From CAZLBC01 sp964557575 (GTDB lineage: Bacteria; Planctomycetota; Phycisphaerae; SM23-33): a stretch of DNA of 64,000 nucleotides. The DNA lies in the NCBI GenBank assembly GCA_964557575.1, contig CAZLBC010000017.1:1-64000 (forward strand). The letters are read 5' to 3'. The position numbers and the translations under genes are program-made. Below the pieces are notes generated by a model. It had not been told where the DNA came from and did no database searches. It saw only the letters and a program-made list of their open reading frames with translations. Below are positions 18,102 through 27,284 of this stretch, piece after piece; position 1 is the stretch's first letter, and each line of letters starts with the position of its first letter.

Positions 18102-18713
18102 TCAGAACTTCTCCGCCCAGGCACTGGCCCCCTGCATGATCATCTCCACGGAGATCGTCCCGACGAACAGCGCCGAGATCCGCCCCGTGATCTCGATGTA
18201 GCGATCGATGAGGGGTTCGTGCCGGGGACGCACGTAGTCGTGCAGGGCCTTGAGGCCGATCATGATCAGGATGGACGTCCCCAGCGCGGTAATCACCGCG
18301 GCGCACGCCTCGATGGCAACGAGCCGCTCCCCGACGATGACGCTGGCGCTGATCGTCCCCGGCCCGATAAGGACGGGCATGGCGATGGCCCCGGCGAGGT
18401 GTTGCGACTCCCCCCTGAGGATCTTGATGGCCGTCGGCCCCCGAAAGACGAACTGGAGCCCGATGAGCAGGAACACCACGCCCCCGAATATCTGGAACGA
18501 CGCGAACTCGGCGTGCATCACGCGGGAGAATATCGTGTCTCCCAGGATGGCGAAGGCCCAGAAGACCACGGTCGCTATCATGCCCGCCCGCACCAGCACG
18601 CCCGTGAATTGTTTCCGGTCGAGTTTCCGCAGCACGTCGATCAGGTACACGATCACCAGGAACGGGTTCAGGAGTACCAGTATCAGCATTACCGATCTGA
18701 AGAACTCAGTCAT
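18102..18713 (-). CDS. MarC family integral membrane protein
   Basis: The 203-residue product has about six hydrophobic segments. Family marks are LVLLNPFLVIVYLID near the N-terminus and AIAMPVLIGPGTISASVIVG in the middle. The RBS GAGAGGA is close to the ATG. MarC proteins lie in the inner membrane and their substrate is unsettled. It converges with the propeller gene and shows no functional link to it. Confidence 0.92.
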   Translation of the reverse strand: MTEFFRSVMLILVLLNPFLVIVYLIDVLRKLDRKQFTGVLVRAGMIATVVFWAFAILGDTIFSRVMHAEFASFQIFGGVVFLLIGLQFVFRGPTAIKILRGESQHLAGAIAMPVLIGPGTISASVIVGERLVAIEACAAVITALGTSILIMIGLKALHDYVRPRHEPLIDRYIEITGRISALFVGTISVEMIMQGASAWAEKF

Positions 18714-18880
18714 GTTTCCTCTCGCACATGTTCGTCATTACCGCCGCAACGGCCGGTATCATATCAGATCAGGCGCCGATGGAAAGGCGGCTACTCACTG
18801 CGGCGATGGCGCGTGTTTCGCCGGGGACGGCCGTATGGGAGTCGGCGGGGCCGTGCCGACGGATCCCTCATCCGCGTCTC

Positions 18881-19111
18881 TCATCCGCACCGGCGGTTGT
18901 AGGCATGAATCGCCACCTCGAATGTGGCGAGGATCGGATGAGACGTGTTTTTTCGCGGAAATTCTTCCAGGTACAATTCTGTTGCCTCTCGCAGGTTTGC
19001 AAGAGCCTGCTCAATCGTTTCACCCTGGCTTGCAGTGCCGATCTCCGGACACTCGGCTACGTACAGGTCTTCTTCCTGATGTATAATCGCGGTAAAGGTC
19101 TGGTTCATCAT
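18881..19111 (-). CDS. HicB-like antitoxin, apparently without HicA
   Basis: The 76-residue product has the HicB N-terminal RNase-H-like fold: FTAIIHQEEDLYVAECPEIG followed by ASQGETIEQALANLREATEL. An RBS GGAG precedes the first ATG. No HicA-like reading frame (about 60 residues) is found on either side (18714-18880 and 19112-19260). It may be an orphan or part of the wider UPF0150-type family rather than an active toxin-antitoxin pair. Confidence 0.82.
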   Translation of the reverse strand: MMNQTFTAIIHQEEDLYVAECPEIGTASQGETIEQALANLREATELYLEEFPRKNTSHPILATFEVAIHAYNRRCG

Positions 19112-19260
19112 CTATCTCCACGCGGAATAATAACAAAGCCGGTTCCGCATCTACACTGCCATAGAATCGTATATATCATAAGTATTATACGGCCGTGGTG
19201 GATTTTTCATACCAATCTCTTTCCCTGAAATTCGACCACCCGAGTAACGTGACAGCCCCC

Positions 19261-20391
19261 CTACCGCGCGGTCATCTTCCTGATCAAGGCGATCTCGTCC
19301 GCCGAGTACGGCGTCCCGTCGATGCGGTAGATATCGTGGAACCAGACCATCGGCTCGGGGAATTTCTCGCCGGGCCTGACCACCGCCCCTGCCGCGCGGA
19401 GGGCGTAGACGTCCTTGCCCTTCCGCGAGCTCCACGGCCAGATCGTCCCGGTCTTCCCGGAGACGAAGCCCCAGTTGTAGGCGGCGACGCGGTGCTTCTT
19501 GAGAATCGGCAGGGACTTTTTGAAGGTGCTCCGCGGCCGGGCCATGTACTCGGTGCACATCGCCGGCCGCCCGGTCCGCTCGTACGCCTTGATGGTGAGT
19601 TCCAGCCGCCGGTCGTCGTAGCAGTGGAAGGAGATCACGTCGGAGTTGGCCCGGGCGATGTTGACGAACACGCGGCCCTTCGAGCCCTCGGCGCTGGAGC
19701 AGATCGGCTGGGAGGGCGCGACCTGCCGTGCCCACCGCCAGGCGTCCGTCAGCAGCGGGACGGATTTCTGCCCGGCCGACCGGCCGGGTTCGTTGTAGAG
19801 TTCCCACGCCAGGACGCGGCCGTCATCGGCGAACCGGCGCATGGTTTCCTGCACGTACCCCTGCAGGCGCTTTTTCTCGGCGCCGGTGGCCTTCCCGTCG
19901 TGGTAGCGGACGAGCAGTTCGGTGGCGGGGCTCTTGACCCAGCCGGAGTTGTGGAACTCCCGCACGGGTAGCGGCTGGGTGCCGAGCTTCGGGTCGGGGC
20001 GGTGGCAGTCGTCGAAGAAGACAAAAAGGACGCGTATGCCGCGGGCCGTGCAGATGTCGAGGAAGCGATCCATCCGCCGGTAGAGGCCGTCGGCGTCCTG
20101 CCCCCAGAGCAGGTCGTGGAGGTAGACGCGGAGAGTGTTGAACCCGAGGCCCTTCGCCCAGTCGAGTTCCTTTTCGATGGTCGCGGGGTCGAAGGTGTCC
20201 GCCTGCCACATTTCGAGCTGGTTGATGGCGGTGGCGGGGATGTAGTTGCAGCCGACGAGCCAGGGCTGCCTGTCGTACCATGTCCGGGCCTTCTCCACCG
20301 GCCACCGGCCGGGGATGCCCTCGACCTGCGCCGGCGCGCGGGCCATGAGGGCAAGGAGCGCGAGTGGGGTGAAGGTTGTTGTTTTGTTCAT
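19261..20391 (-). CDS. Exported GH5-like glycoside hydrolase
   Basis: The 376-residue product has an N-terminal signal peptide (about 1-22). It has a (beta/alpha)8 hydrolase layout: LGFNTLRVYLHD, IRVLFVFFDDCH, acid/base E201 in WELYNEPG, and probable nucleophile E281 in PAMCTEYMARP. The RBS AAGGAAA lies near the ATG. Both catalytic glutamates are present, so an active retaining beta-glycosidase of clan GH-A is expected outside the cytoplasm. The substrate cannot be read from the sequence. Confidence 0.88.
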   Translation of the reverse strand: MNKTTTFTPLALLALMARAPAQVEGIPGRWPVEKARTWYDRQPWLVGCNYIPATAINQLEMWQADTFDPATIEKELDWAKGLGFNTLRVYLHDLLWGQDADGLYRRMDRFLDICTARGIRVLFVFFDDCHRPDPKLGTQPLPVREFHNSGWVKSPATELLVRYHDGKATGAEKKRLQGYVQETMRRFADDGRVLAWELYNEPGRSAGQKSVPLLTDAWRWARQVAPSQPICSSAEGSKGRVFVNIARANSDVISFHCYDDRRLELTIKAYERTGRPAMCTEYMARPRSTFKKSLPILKKHRVAAYNWGFVSGKTGTIWPWSSRKGKDVYALRAAGAVVRPGEKFPEPMVWFHDIYRIDGTPYSADEIALIRKMTAR

Positions 20392-20756
20392 ATCGATTTC
20401 CTTGAAAAGGCAAGTGAATGAAAATATTCACTTTGAATGACCGGCAAGGCTTTAATCAGTAATACGTCGCGATGTACTTGCACGATCTGCCGCACGTCAG
20501 CGCTGAAAGCTCCGAGATTCAATTCATCGCACATATCATAGTTCTGTTATTGCGGTTTTGCCCAACAGCACCACCAAGCATTTTTTGCCAAGAGCCGACA
20601 GCTCGCGTGGACTCGTTGCGACGGAGGGTGAGAAGATTGCCACCCTAGTTTCCACCCCAGCATCTGGCCCTGTTCCTCCCGGCGTTTTCACCGACATTCT
20701 CACCGATGTCCATGGGGCGCCAACAGGCGTTGCACTGAGGGTCACTGTACGCCAGT
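20392..20756. other. Gene-free 365-bp region
   Basis: I see no convincing gene. Short open frames on both strands lack RBS and family features. The region separates the GH5-like gene from the AlbA_2 gene on the same strand and may contain unrecognised decayed sequence, because the DNA upstream of it (22.2-23.3 kb) is clearly decayed. Confidence 0.5.
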
Positions 20757-22181
20757 TCATGACGACCTTTCATGCTTTTCGTCCAAAAAAGCGCGGCCCT
20801 TGGGTGTTAGCCGGTACTTCTGTTTACTGCTACGGGGCTTATCGGGAATTGTCATCTCGATGAATCCCGCATCGAGGGCAGGAACTAGGTATGCCGCGCG
20901 GAAGTGATCTTCATGCTTGAGTCCGAGAGCGTCCTGGATAGCCTGTCGTTTCATAGCTCCTTGCAGCACATCCAGAAGCCGAGCAACTTCCCCGGTGACT
21001 TCCCCGGTGACTTCCCCGGTAACTTGTGCGGTAACTTGTCCGGTCGCCTCACGATTTCCGGAGACGGTCTTCAGGTACTCCTCTGGAAACGCGAATTCGA
21101 GCCAAATCCCCTCCGCTTCACAGCGCACTTTCGGCTTCGCATTTCCGGCCGCTTCGCAGGCCTCCACGATCCGCTCGTAACCGTCTCCCCAGGCCTCGAT
21201 CATCCCGGCGCGGAAAAAGGCGTTGGCCACGTCCGGGTTGGCGGGGAGAGAGGGGTGCTTCCTGAACAGCCGGGCGGGGCTCAGTTCGGGCGGCAACTGT
21301 CCGGGATTCCAGAGCATGATCCTGTCGCGGTAGACGCTGATCTGGATCGGGGTGCCGGAAGCGTAGTCCTTGTGCACCGCCGCATTGTGGACCGCTTCGC
21401 GCAGCGCGACTTCGGGAACGGGGTACGTCTCGACCCGCTGCCTTCCCCGGAAGTCGATCGCGGCGGCGGTGTACTTGGTGAGCAGCAGGTCCATGGTACC
21501 GTCCACCTGTGTGAACAGGTCCCCGTGGACTTCGTCCTGGTAGCGGATATCGCCGGGGCCGGCGAAAAAGCCGATCTTGATGTACGCGCCGGTGACGAAC
21601 TCTTCCGGGTCGGAATGGAAAAGCAGCGCAGCGGCGCGCTTGAGCAAGCGCCCCTCCCGAAGCTTCAGCTTGTCGATCAACGCGGTATCACCGACCTTCA
21701 GATCCGCGGAGCGCATCCGCTTGCTGTCGGCTGCGCGTTTACGGAAGTCGGCAAGGGTCCGTCGGTTCAGTCCGCTGACCTTCAAGTGTGGAACCGGCAC
21801 GCCATCCCAGTGCTTGCCCTGCTTTCCGAGGAGGAACCGGTCAAGTGCCGCGCCCTTGAGTTCCTGTGTGGTGCTGCCGCTGCGCTGGTAGTAGCGGCCG
21901 TGGTAACTGACGGGGTGTGGATACGCATCGACCACGATCTCCACCGTCTTCCTGCCGGCCGACTTCCTGAGCCTCACCGCCGGCATGATCCCCAGCAGGT
22001 CGCGAATCTTGTTGGGCAGTTCCTGCATGAGGCGGTCGGCATTCGACACGCCAACTACCAGCCCCTTGTCATCCTTGCCGATAACAAGGCGTCCGCCTTC
22101 AGCGTTGGCGAATCCGCACAGCACCTTAAGGTATTCGTCCCGCCAGGTTTCTTTCCACTCTATGTTCTGGTCTTCCGCCAT
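20757..22181 (-). CDS. AlbA_2-domain / RecG-like ATPase-fold putative DNA-binding protein
   Basis: The product has 474 residues from the ATG at 22181 (AAGGA upstream). Residues about 5-110 form an AlbA_2 (Schlafen-type) domain: IEWKETWRDEYLKVLCGFAN, GGRLVIGKDDKG. A HATPase-like region follows, with ALREAVHNAAVHKDYASGTPIQI and MLWNPGQLP. Then comes a Gly-Glu-Val-Thr repeat (TGEVTGEVTGEV, encoded by 12-bp DNA repeats near 20990-21045) and a C-terminal winged helix. Such genes are often found inside type I restriction operons. Here it sits 4 nt after the decayed hsdM, so it is probably the survivor of one. Its activity is unknown. Confidence 0.85.
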   Translation of the reverse strand: MAEDQNIEWKETWRDEYLKVLCGFANAEGGRLVIGKDDKGLVVGVSNADRLMQELPNKIRDLLGIMPAVRLRKSAGRKTVEIVVDAYPHPVSYHGRYYQRSGSTTQELKGAALDRFLLGKQGKHWDGVPVPHLKVSGLNRRTLADFRKRAADSKRMRSADLKVGDTALIDKLKLREGRLLKRAAALLFHSDPEEFVTGAYIKIGFFAGPGDIRYQDEVHGDLFTQVDGTMDLLLTKYTAAAIDFRGRQRVETYPVPEVALREAVHNAAVHKDYASGTPIQISVYRDRIMLWNPGQLPPELSPARLFRKHPSLPANPDVANAFFRAGMIEAWGDGYERIVEACEAAGNAKPKVRCEAEGIWLEFAFPEEYLKTVSGNREATGQVTAQVTGEVTGEVTGEVARLLDVLQGAMKRQAIQDALGLKHEDHFRAAYLVPALDAGFIEMTIPDKPRSSKQKYRLTPKGRAFLDEKHERSS

Positions 22182-22185
22182 TAAC

Positions 22186-22542
22186 TCAGTTTCCTTTGGC
22201 AACCACCCCGTCGAGCATTTCCACGAGCGCATCCATCTCGGTCCGGAAGTCGCCGCCGTCCGCCTCGAACTCGGCCCACAACTCCTTCAGTTCCATTGCG
22301 TCGCCGTCGCCGCCGGGCCGCCCGTTCCGCTTCACCTACCGCGGGATCGAGAGATTCGCGTCGTTTTTCAATACATCCTCCACCGCGTCGGCGGTCTCCT
22401 CGTCCCACACGTCACAGATGCGATTGAGGAACAAAAGCGGGAGGATGTACCCCTTCCAGTCGGTCCGATCCACGGCCGAACCGCGCAGGATATTGGCGGC
22501 TTCCCAGAGAGTCGATTTTAGGTCCTTGTTACTCGTCGTCAT
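22186..22542 (-). pseudogene. hsdM: hsdM remnant with internal deletion
   Basis: The first about 58 residues are the N-terminus of a type I restriction methyltransferase (LKSTLWEAANILRGSAVDR, ILPLLFLNRICDVWDEE). They run in frame into the C-terminal part (NLSIPR, stop, VKRNG..., LKELWAEFEADGGDF, MDALVEMLDGVVAKGN, stop at 22186). The whole SAM-binding and NPPY catalytic core, roughly 380-400 residues, is missing. A TAG occupies the position where related proteins usually have Tyr of IPRYV. The remnant ends 4 nt before the AlbA_2 start. No hsdS or hsdR is seen. Confidence 0.82.
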
Positions 22543-22631
22543 TCGGCTATAGACTACCCGCGATAATCAGAATGAGCTCAATAATACCGGCAGCAATTTT
22601 ACATATCAAAAGCCTTTTCCGGATTTTACCC

Positions 22632-23329
22632 TCACCCCACCGCCAGAATCTCCTCGGCGGCCCGCGCGGCGCCGTCCTCCCCGGCGATCGCTTCGCGCAC
22701 CGCCGCGGCGCGGGTCTCCGCCTCCCCCGCCAGGACCCCCGCCAGTGCCCGCGTCATCGCGCCCCGCCGCGCCCGCAGCCGCGGAACCACCCGCGCGACC
22801 CCGAGGACCCGCAGGCGGGGCGGAGCAGGCCGTCGGCCAGGCGGGACAACAGGGGAAACACCGCCCGATACAGCAGCCGGAGCGGGCGGGGGTGAAAGGA
22901 GAGGTCCCGGCGGGAGAACAACGACGTCGGGGACAGGTGGATCACCGCCGCGGGCACCCCGGCGCGGGCCGCCGCCCAGGCGCTGCCCGGGCAGAGGGGG
23001 TGGGAGACCACGACCGACGGCCGCTCTTCCGCGATCGCCCGGCGGGTCTCCTCGCAGAGCAGCGGGATCAGGGGGATAAACAGCTCCCGGAGTACCAGGG
23101 CCGGGCCGCGGACCGACATGTACTGCGGCCGGCGGCGGAGGACGTCGGGGATCTCCATCGGGTCGCCGAGGCTGCGTGCCGCGAGGCCCGCCGCCGCGAC
23201 CTGCCCGGCGACGGCGGCATTGACGATCAGGACCGGGCGGGCGCCGCGGGCGGCCAGGGCCCTGCCGACGGCGATGAAGGGGTTGATGTCCCCGGCGGAA
23301 CCGAACGTGGCCATGAGGATCGTCTGCAT
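22632..23329 (-). pseudogene. UDP-glycosyltransferase (GT1/GT28-like) remnant
   Basis: About 170 N-terminal residues are normal for an MGT/UGT-type glycosyltransferase: MQTILMATFGSAGDINPFIA, VVVSHPLCPGSAWAAARAGV. After LSRLADGLL the sequence jumps, in another frame, to a typical C-terminal end (RVLGVARVVPRL, GAMTRALAGVLAGEAE, IAGEDGAARAAEEIL, stop at 22632). The middle, with the nucleotide-sugar-binding region (roughly 150 or more residues), is lost. The N-terminal frame stops at 22754. It cannot encode a working transferase. Confidence 0.78.
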
Positions 23330-23386
23330 ACGTTCTGGGGGGCGACGGGCTATGCGGCTTACGTCCCTGGATGTGCTATACCATGG

Positions 23387-23617
23387 TTACGCTACACCAA
23401 TCAATGCGTCTTCTGTTTTCTTCGGTAATTCTACCGGAACAAAATACTCCTGCGGGTACAAGTAGTCCTCTCCGGACTCATCTATTACTCTTAATTGGTT
23501 ATGCTTCACGGCATCCGCATCCGGCAGTGCCTCGTAGATTTTTCGTCTCTCCAGTGAAGCAGGATAATCGTCATTGCGAATGCATATGACGAATTGATGT
23601 TCGCTCGAACGTCCCAT
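23387..23617 (-). CDS. Small conserved hypothetical protein
   Basis: The product has 76 residues from the ATG at 23617, chosen for GGAG 8 nt upstream. An in-frame ATG further up at 23722 has no RBS. The sequence (FVICIRNDDYPASLERRKIY, RVIDESGEDYLYPQEYFVPV) matches a widespread small soluble protein family that I recognise but cannot name or assign a role. It has no signal peptide. The 57 nt between its stop and the glycosyltransferase remnant hold nothing recognisable. Confidence 0.75.
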   Translation of the reverse strand: MGRSSEHQFVICIRNDDYPASLERRKIYEALPDADAVKHNQLRVIDESGEDYLYPQEYFVPVELPKKTEDALIGVA

Positions 23618-23778
23618 AAACACTACTCCAAATATCGGCTGAAGCCGTGTGTTATAGCAAATTGTCACGTTCAATCCCACGAAGTGAACGCACCAACGAT
23701 CTGATGTTCTTTCCTGTTTCAATTGCCGATTCTTCTACAGCCCATTTCAGACATGGATTTACACCACATTGTTGTAAC

Positions 23779-23807
23779 TGGAAAAACCGCCGGCGGGGCG
23801 GTATCAT
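23779..23807 (+). promoter_or_regulatory. Possible promoter of the GH101/129-like gene
   Basis: TGGAAA (23779-23784) and TATCAT (23802-23807) are 17 bp apart, ahead of the ATG at 23850. Both hexamers are 4-5 of 6 matches. A GC-rich inverted repeat lies in the spacer (ACCGCC/GGCGGT type). Confidence 0.35.
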
Positions 23808-23849
23808 CTGTGCAACGAACCCGATTATACGCGAAAAAGGCGGAATGAC

Positions 23850-26288
23850 ATGAACGGTATCGCGCAGGTCACGATCGTGCTCGCGGCCCTCGGGGCGGGC
23901 GGGGAGAATCTCCTGGACAACGGCGGCTTCGAGAAGGGGCTGGCGGGCTGGCACGACGTCTGGTCCCGGAAGAAAGGTGCCGCCGCGGCCGCCGTCGTCA
24001 CCGCGGACCCCGCCGAGGGCAAGAAGGCCGTCCGCATCGAGCACACCGGGCGGGAAGACTGGAGCCTCGGGCACGGCACCCGCGTTCCCGTGAAGCCGGG
24101 GGACATCCTCGAGCTGACCGCCCGGGTCCGGGCGGCGGGCGAGGGCCGGGTCACCCTCTGCGTGGCCACGATCGGCGCCGACAAGAAAACCGCCGACTGG
24201 TCGTTCGGGGCCGCCGCGGCGAGCCGCACCGGGGGCTGGCGGACGCTGCGGTCGCGGTTCGTCGTCCCGCCCGGTATCGCGACCGTCTGGCCCCGCCTGA
24301 TCGGCCGGGGGCCGGCGACGATTCATGCCGACGCGGTCACACTCGTACGGGCCGGGACGCTGGACGACCTGCGGGCCGCGGACCTGCCGGCAACCGTCAC
24401 GGCGCAAAACGAGCACCTGGCGGTCACGTTCCACGCCGCCGACCCCGCCCTCACGGTCACCGACCGCCGGGCGAAACAGACCTGGAAACAACGGCAGGAC
24501 GGCGGGCCGATCATCGCCCTCGGGGCGCAGAAGACCGCCGGCGGCCTCGCTGTCCGCCTGCTGGACCCGGGCTCGATGCTGGAGATCGCGGCGACGGTGC
24601 AGTTGGATAAGAAGACGCCGGAATGCGTCCTGACCCTGTCGGCGGAGGGCGAGATAAAGAACCCGATCCGGTTTCCGCCGCCGCTGGCCTCCCGGCGGGA
24701 GGACTTCCTGATCGCCCCGGTCAACGAGGGGATCGCCTACCCCGCCGCCGACGAGACGCTCAGGCCCATGCGGTACCACCTCTACGGCGGACACGGGTTG
24801 TGCATGCCGTGGTACGGCGCGACCGCGGGCGGCGACGGCTGGATGGCCATCGTGGAGACCGCCGACGACGCCGTCGTGGAGATCCCCCGCCGGGAGGGTC
24901 TGCTCTGCCTGGCCCCGGCGTGGCGGCCGCAGAAGGGGCGGTTCGGGCCGGCGCGGAAGATACGGTATGCCTTTTTTACGGCGGGCGGCTACACGGCCAT
25001 GGCGAAGCGCTACCGCCGCTACGCGCAGGAAACCGGCCTGTTCCGGACGCTTGCCGAGAAGCGGAAGGCCAACCCGCACGTGGACCGGCTGGTGGGGGCG
25101 GTGAACGCCTGGTGCTGGGACCGGGAGGCCGTCTCGCTGTGCAGGGAGATGCGGGCGGCGGGGATCCGGCGAATCCTCTGGAGCAACCGCCTGCCGCCGG
25201 GCCAGTTGAAGGCCCTCAACGATATGGGTGTCCTCACCAGCCGCTACGACATCTACCAGGACGCGATGAACCCGAAGCACTTTCCCCGCCTGCGGTGGAA
25301 GCACGGCGACTGGACCAGCGACGCCTGGGCGAACGACGACATCGCCGTCGACGCGCAGGGCCGCCGGCTGCGGGGCTGGCGGGTCGAGGCGAAGGACGGG
25401 GAGATGATCCCCTGCGGCGTGCTCTGCGACAGCCGTGCGGTCGAGTACGCGCGGAAACGGATCCCGCCGGAACTGGAAACCCACCCCTACCGGTGCCGGT
25501 TTATCGACACCACCACCGCCTCACCGTGGCGGGAGTGCTACCACCCCGACCACCCGATGACCCGCACCGACAGCAAGCGCCACAAGATGCGGCTCCTGGC
25601 ATACATCAGCAAAGACTGCGGGCTGGTGTGCGGCAGCGAGACCGGCCACGACGCGGCCGTCCCGCATGTCCACTACTTCGAGGGCATGCTGAGCCTCGGG
25701 CCCTACCGCGTCCCCGACGCCGGCCGGCAAATGCAGCGGACCTGGGACGAGGTGCCCGAGCGGGTGGCCACATTCCAGACCGGCCACTACTACCGGCTGC
25801 CGCTGTGGGAGCTGGTCTACCACGACTGCGTGGTGGCCCAGTGGTACTGGGGCGACTACAACAACAAGCTCCCGGACCTCTGGGACCGCCGCGACCTCTG
25901 GAACGCCCTCTACGGCACCCCGCCGATGTTCATGTTCGACCGGAAGAAGTGGCACCGGCTGAAGGACCGCTTCGTCCGCAGCTACCGGACGGCGACGCCC
26001 GTCGCCCGCGCGACCGGTTACCGCGAGATGCTCTCCCACGAGTGGCTGACCGCCGACCACGCCGTCCAGCAAACCCGGTTTGCCGGCGGCATCACCGTTA
26101 CCGTCAACTTCGGCGACGAGCCCTTCACGCTGCCCGACGGCCGGCTGATCGCGGCGCTCGGCTATTGCGTCGAGGGCGTCGATATGAACGTGAAACAGGC
26201 CCGGGGACTGTCCCGATTTTTCGCAGAAAAACGGGACCGTCCCCCCCGGTCGCCTGAAAACGGCGGCACTTTTCGGTATAATAATTGA
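23850..26288 (+). CDS. Exported glycoside hydrolase-like protein with N-terminal jelly-roll module
   Basis: The 812-residue product has a short signal peptide (1-18). Residues about 20-165 form a carbohydrate-binding jelly roll (NLLDNGGFEKGLAGWHDVW, VKPGDILELTARVRAAGEG). The central and C-terminal part has RCRFIDTTTASPWRECYHPD, LVCGSETGHDAAVPHVHYFE and PLWELVYHDCVVAQWYWGDY. These resemble GH101/GH129 and DUF5696 alpha-glycosidases, with Asp and Glu at the expected strand ends. The exact family and substrate are not certain. The last about 26 residues are encoded by an inverted-repeat element (26203-26244) and downstream DNA, so the native end is probably near VDMNVKQA. Confidence 0.72.
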   Translation: MNGIAQVTIVLAALGAGGENLLDNGGFEKGLAGWHDVWSRKKGAAAAAVVTADPAEGKKAVRIEHTGREDWSLGHGTRVPVKPGDILELTARVRAAGEGRVTLCVATIGADKKTADWSFGAAAASRTGGWRTLRSRFVVPPGIATVWPRLIGRGPATIHADAVTLVRAGTLDDLRAADLPATVTAQNEHLAVTFHAADPALTVTDRRAKQTWKQRQDGGPIIALGAQKTAGGLAVRLLDPGSMLEIAATVQLDKKTPECVLTLSAEGEIKNPIRFPPPLASRREDFLIAPVNEGIAYPAADETLRPMRYHLYGGHGLCMPWYGATAGGDGWMAIVETADDAVVEIPRREGLLCLAPAWRPQKGRFGPARKIRYAFFTAGGYTAMAKRYRRYAQETGLFRTLAEKRKANPHVDRLVGAVNAWCWDREAVSLCREMRAAGIRRILWSNRLPPGQLKALNDMGVLTSRYDIYQDAMNPKHFPRLRWKHGDWTSDAWANDDIAVDAQGRRLRGWRVEAKDGEMIPCGVLCDSRAVEYARKRIPPELETHPYRCRFIDTTTASPWRECYHPDHPMTRTDSKRHKMRLLAYISKDCGLVCGSETGHDAAVPHVHYFEGMLSLGPYRVPDAGRQMQRTWDEVPERVATFQTGHYYRLPLWELVYHDCVVAQWYWGDYNNKLPDLWDRRDLWNALYGTPPMFMFDRKKWHRLKDRFVRSYRTATPVARATGYREMLSHEWLTADHAVQQTRFAGGITVTVNFGDEPFTLPDGRLIAALGYCVEGVDMNVKQARGLSRFFAEKRDRPPRSPENGGTFRYNN
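26203..26244. repeat. Inverted-repeat element, copy 1
   Basis: GGGGACTGTCCCGATTTTT pairs with AAAAACGGGACCGTCCCC across a 5-base loop, matching at 17 of 18 positions apart from one extra A. It lies in the 3' end of the preceding coding region and ahead of the promoter at 26254. A related copy starts at 27285. Confidence 0.75.
26254..26282 (+). promoter_or_regulatory. Promoter of the Tat TIM-barrel gene
   Basis: CTGAAA (26254-26259) and a perfect TATAAT (26277-26282) are 17 bp apart. The RBS GGGAGGT precedes the ATG at 26319. Confidence 0.55.
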
Positions 26289-26318
26289 AACGAATTCTTC
26301 CCCGGGAGGTACCACGAC

Positions 26319-27284
26319 ATGAGCGAAAAGAACAACATCAACCGGCGCGGTTTCGTGAAGGGATCGATCCTCACCCCGGCGACCGCGGCGGCGGCGCTGA
26401 CCCTGGAGGAGCGGATCCTCGACGCGGCGCAAAAGAAGGGCGCCGCGGCCCCGAAGAACAAGGGCCCGGCCGGCGACATGCCGATGGGAACAATCGCCGG
26501 CGTCGCGTTCAGCCGGATGATCTGCGGGGGCAACATCCTCGCCGGGTATGCCCATGCCCGGGACCTGGTATACGTTTCCTCCCTCATGAAAAAATACAAC
26601 ACCGAGGAGCGGGTGATGGACACCCTGCAACTCTGCGAGGAGCACGGCATCAACTCGTTTTTGATCAACCCCACCCAGCGGACGCGGAAGATCGCGAAGC
26701 GGTACTGGAAGGAACGGGGCGGGAAGATCAAGTGGATCGTCGACAGCCGCCCGGAACTCAAGGACATCAAGCCCCGCCTGGAGATGGCGATGGAGGCCGG
26801 CGCGGCGGCCATCTACGTCAACGGCGGCTGGGCCGAGCGGTGGGTCCGCGAGGGGAAGACGGAGATGCTCGGGAAGGTGGTGGAATTCATCCGGAAGGCC
26901 GGGATGCCGGCGGGCATCGGCGGCCACCTGCTGGACGTGCCCGTGGCCTGCCACAAGGCGGGGATCAAGCCCGACTTCTACATGAAGACGCTCCACAGCA
27001 GGAAGTACTGGTCGGCGCAGGCCGAGCGGGAGCACGACAACATCTGGTGCCGGAAACCCGCGGAGACCATCGCGTTCATGAAGAAGATCGACGTGCCCTG
27101 GATCGCCTACAAGACGCTCGCGGCCGGCGCGATCAACCCCACGGTCGGCTTCAAGTATGCCCTCCGGAACGGGGCCGACTTCCTGTGCGTCGGCATGTTC
27201 GACTTCCAGGTCGCCGACGACGTACAGATCTTCAAGGGGCTGATGAAGCGCACCATCAAGCGGGACCGCCCCTGGTACGGCTAA
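26319..27284 (+). CDS. Tat-exported TIM-barrel protein, remotely aldo/keto-reductase-like
   Basis: The 321-residue product has a twin-arginine leader (NRRGFVKGSILTPA). The body has alternating beta/alpha elements: VAFSRMICGGNILAG, LCEEHGINSFLINP, AAAIYVNGGWAERW, PDFYMKTLHSRKYW and VPWIAYKTLAAGA. These suggest a TIM barrel distantly related to aldo/keto reductases. The catalytic Tyr/His/Lys set cannot be placed with confidence. The gene is flanked by two copies of an inverted-repeat element. It stands between a glycosidase-like gene and a propeller gene, which suggests exported carbohydrate metabolism. Confidence 0.75.
   Translation: MSEKNNINRRGFVKGSILTPATAAAALTLEERILDAAQKKGAAAPKNKGPAGDMPMGTIAGVAFSRMICGGNILAGYAHARDLVYVSSLMKKYNTEERVMDTLQLCEEHGINSFLINPTQRTRKIAKRYWKERGGKIKWIVDSRPELKDIKPRLEMAMEAGAAAIYVNGGWAERWVREGKTEMLGKVVEFIRKAGMPAGIGGHLLDVPVACHKAGIKPDFYMKTLHSRKYWSAQAEREHDNIWCRKPAETIAFMKKIDVPWIAYKTLAAGAINPTVGFKYALRNGADFLCVGMFDFQVADDVQIFKGLMKRTIKRDRPWYG

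Noticed and set aside
20536..20863. Small open frames of 74 and 101 residues between GH5-like and AlbA_2 genes
   Set aside because: No RBS and no family features. They overlap each other on opposite strands.
20990..21050. Short tandem repeats that might suggest a CRISPR or minisatellite
   Set aside because: The 12-bp units encode the Thr-Gly-Glu-Val repeat inside the AlbA_2 protein. There are no spacers.
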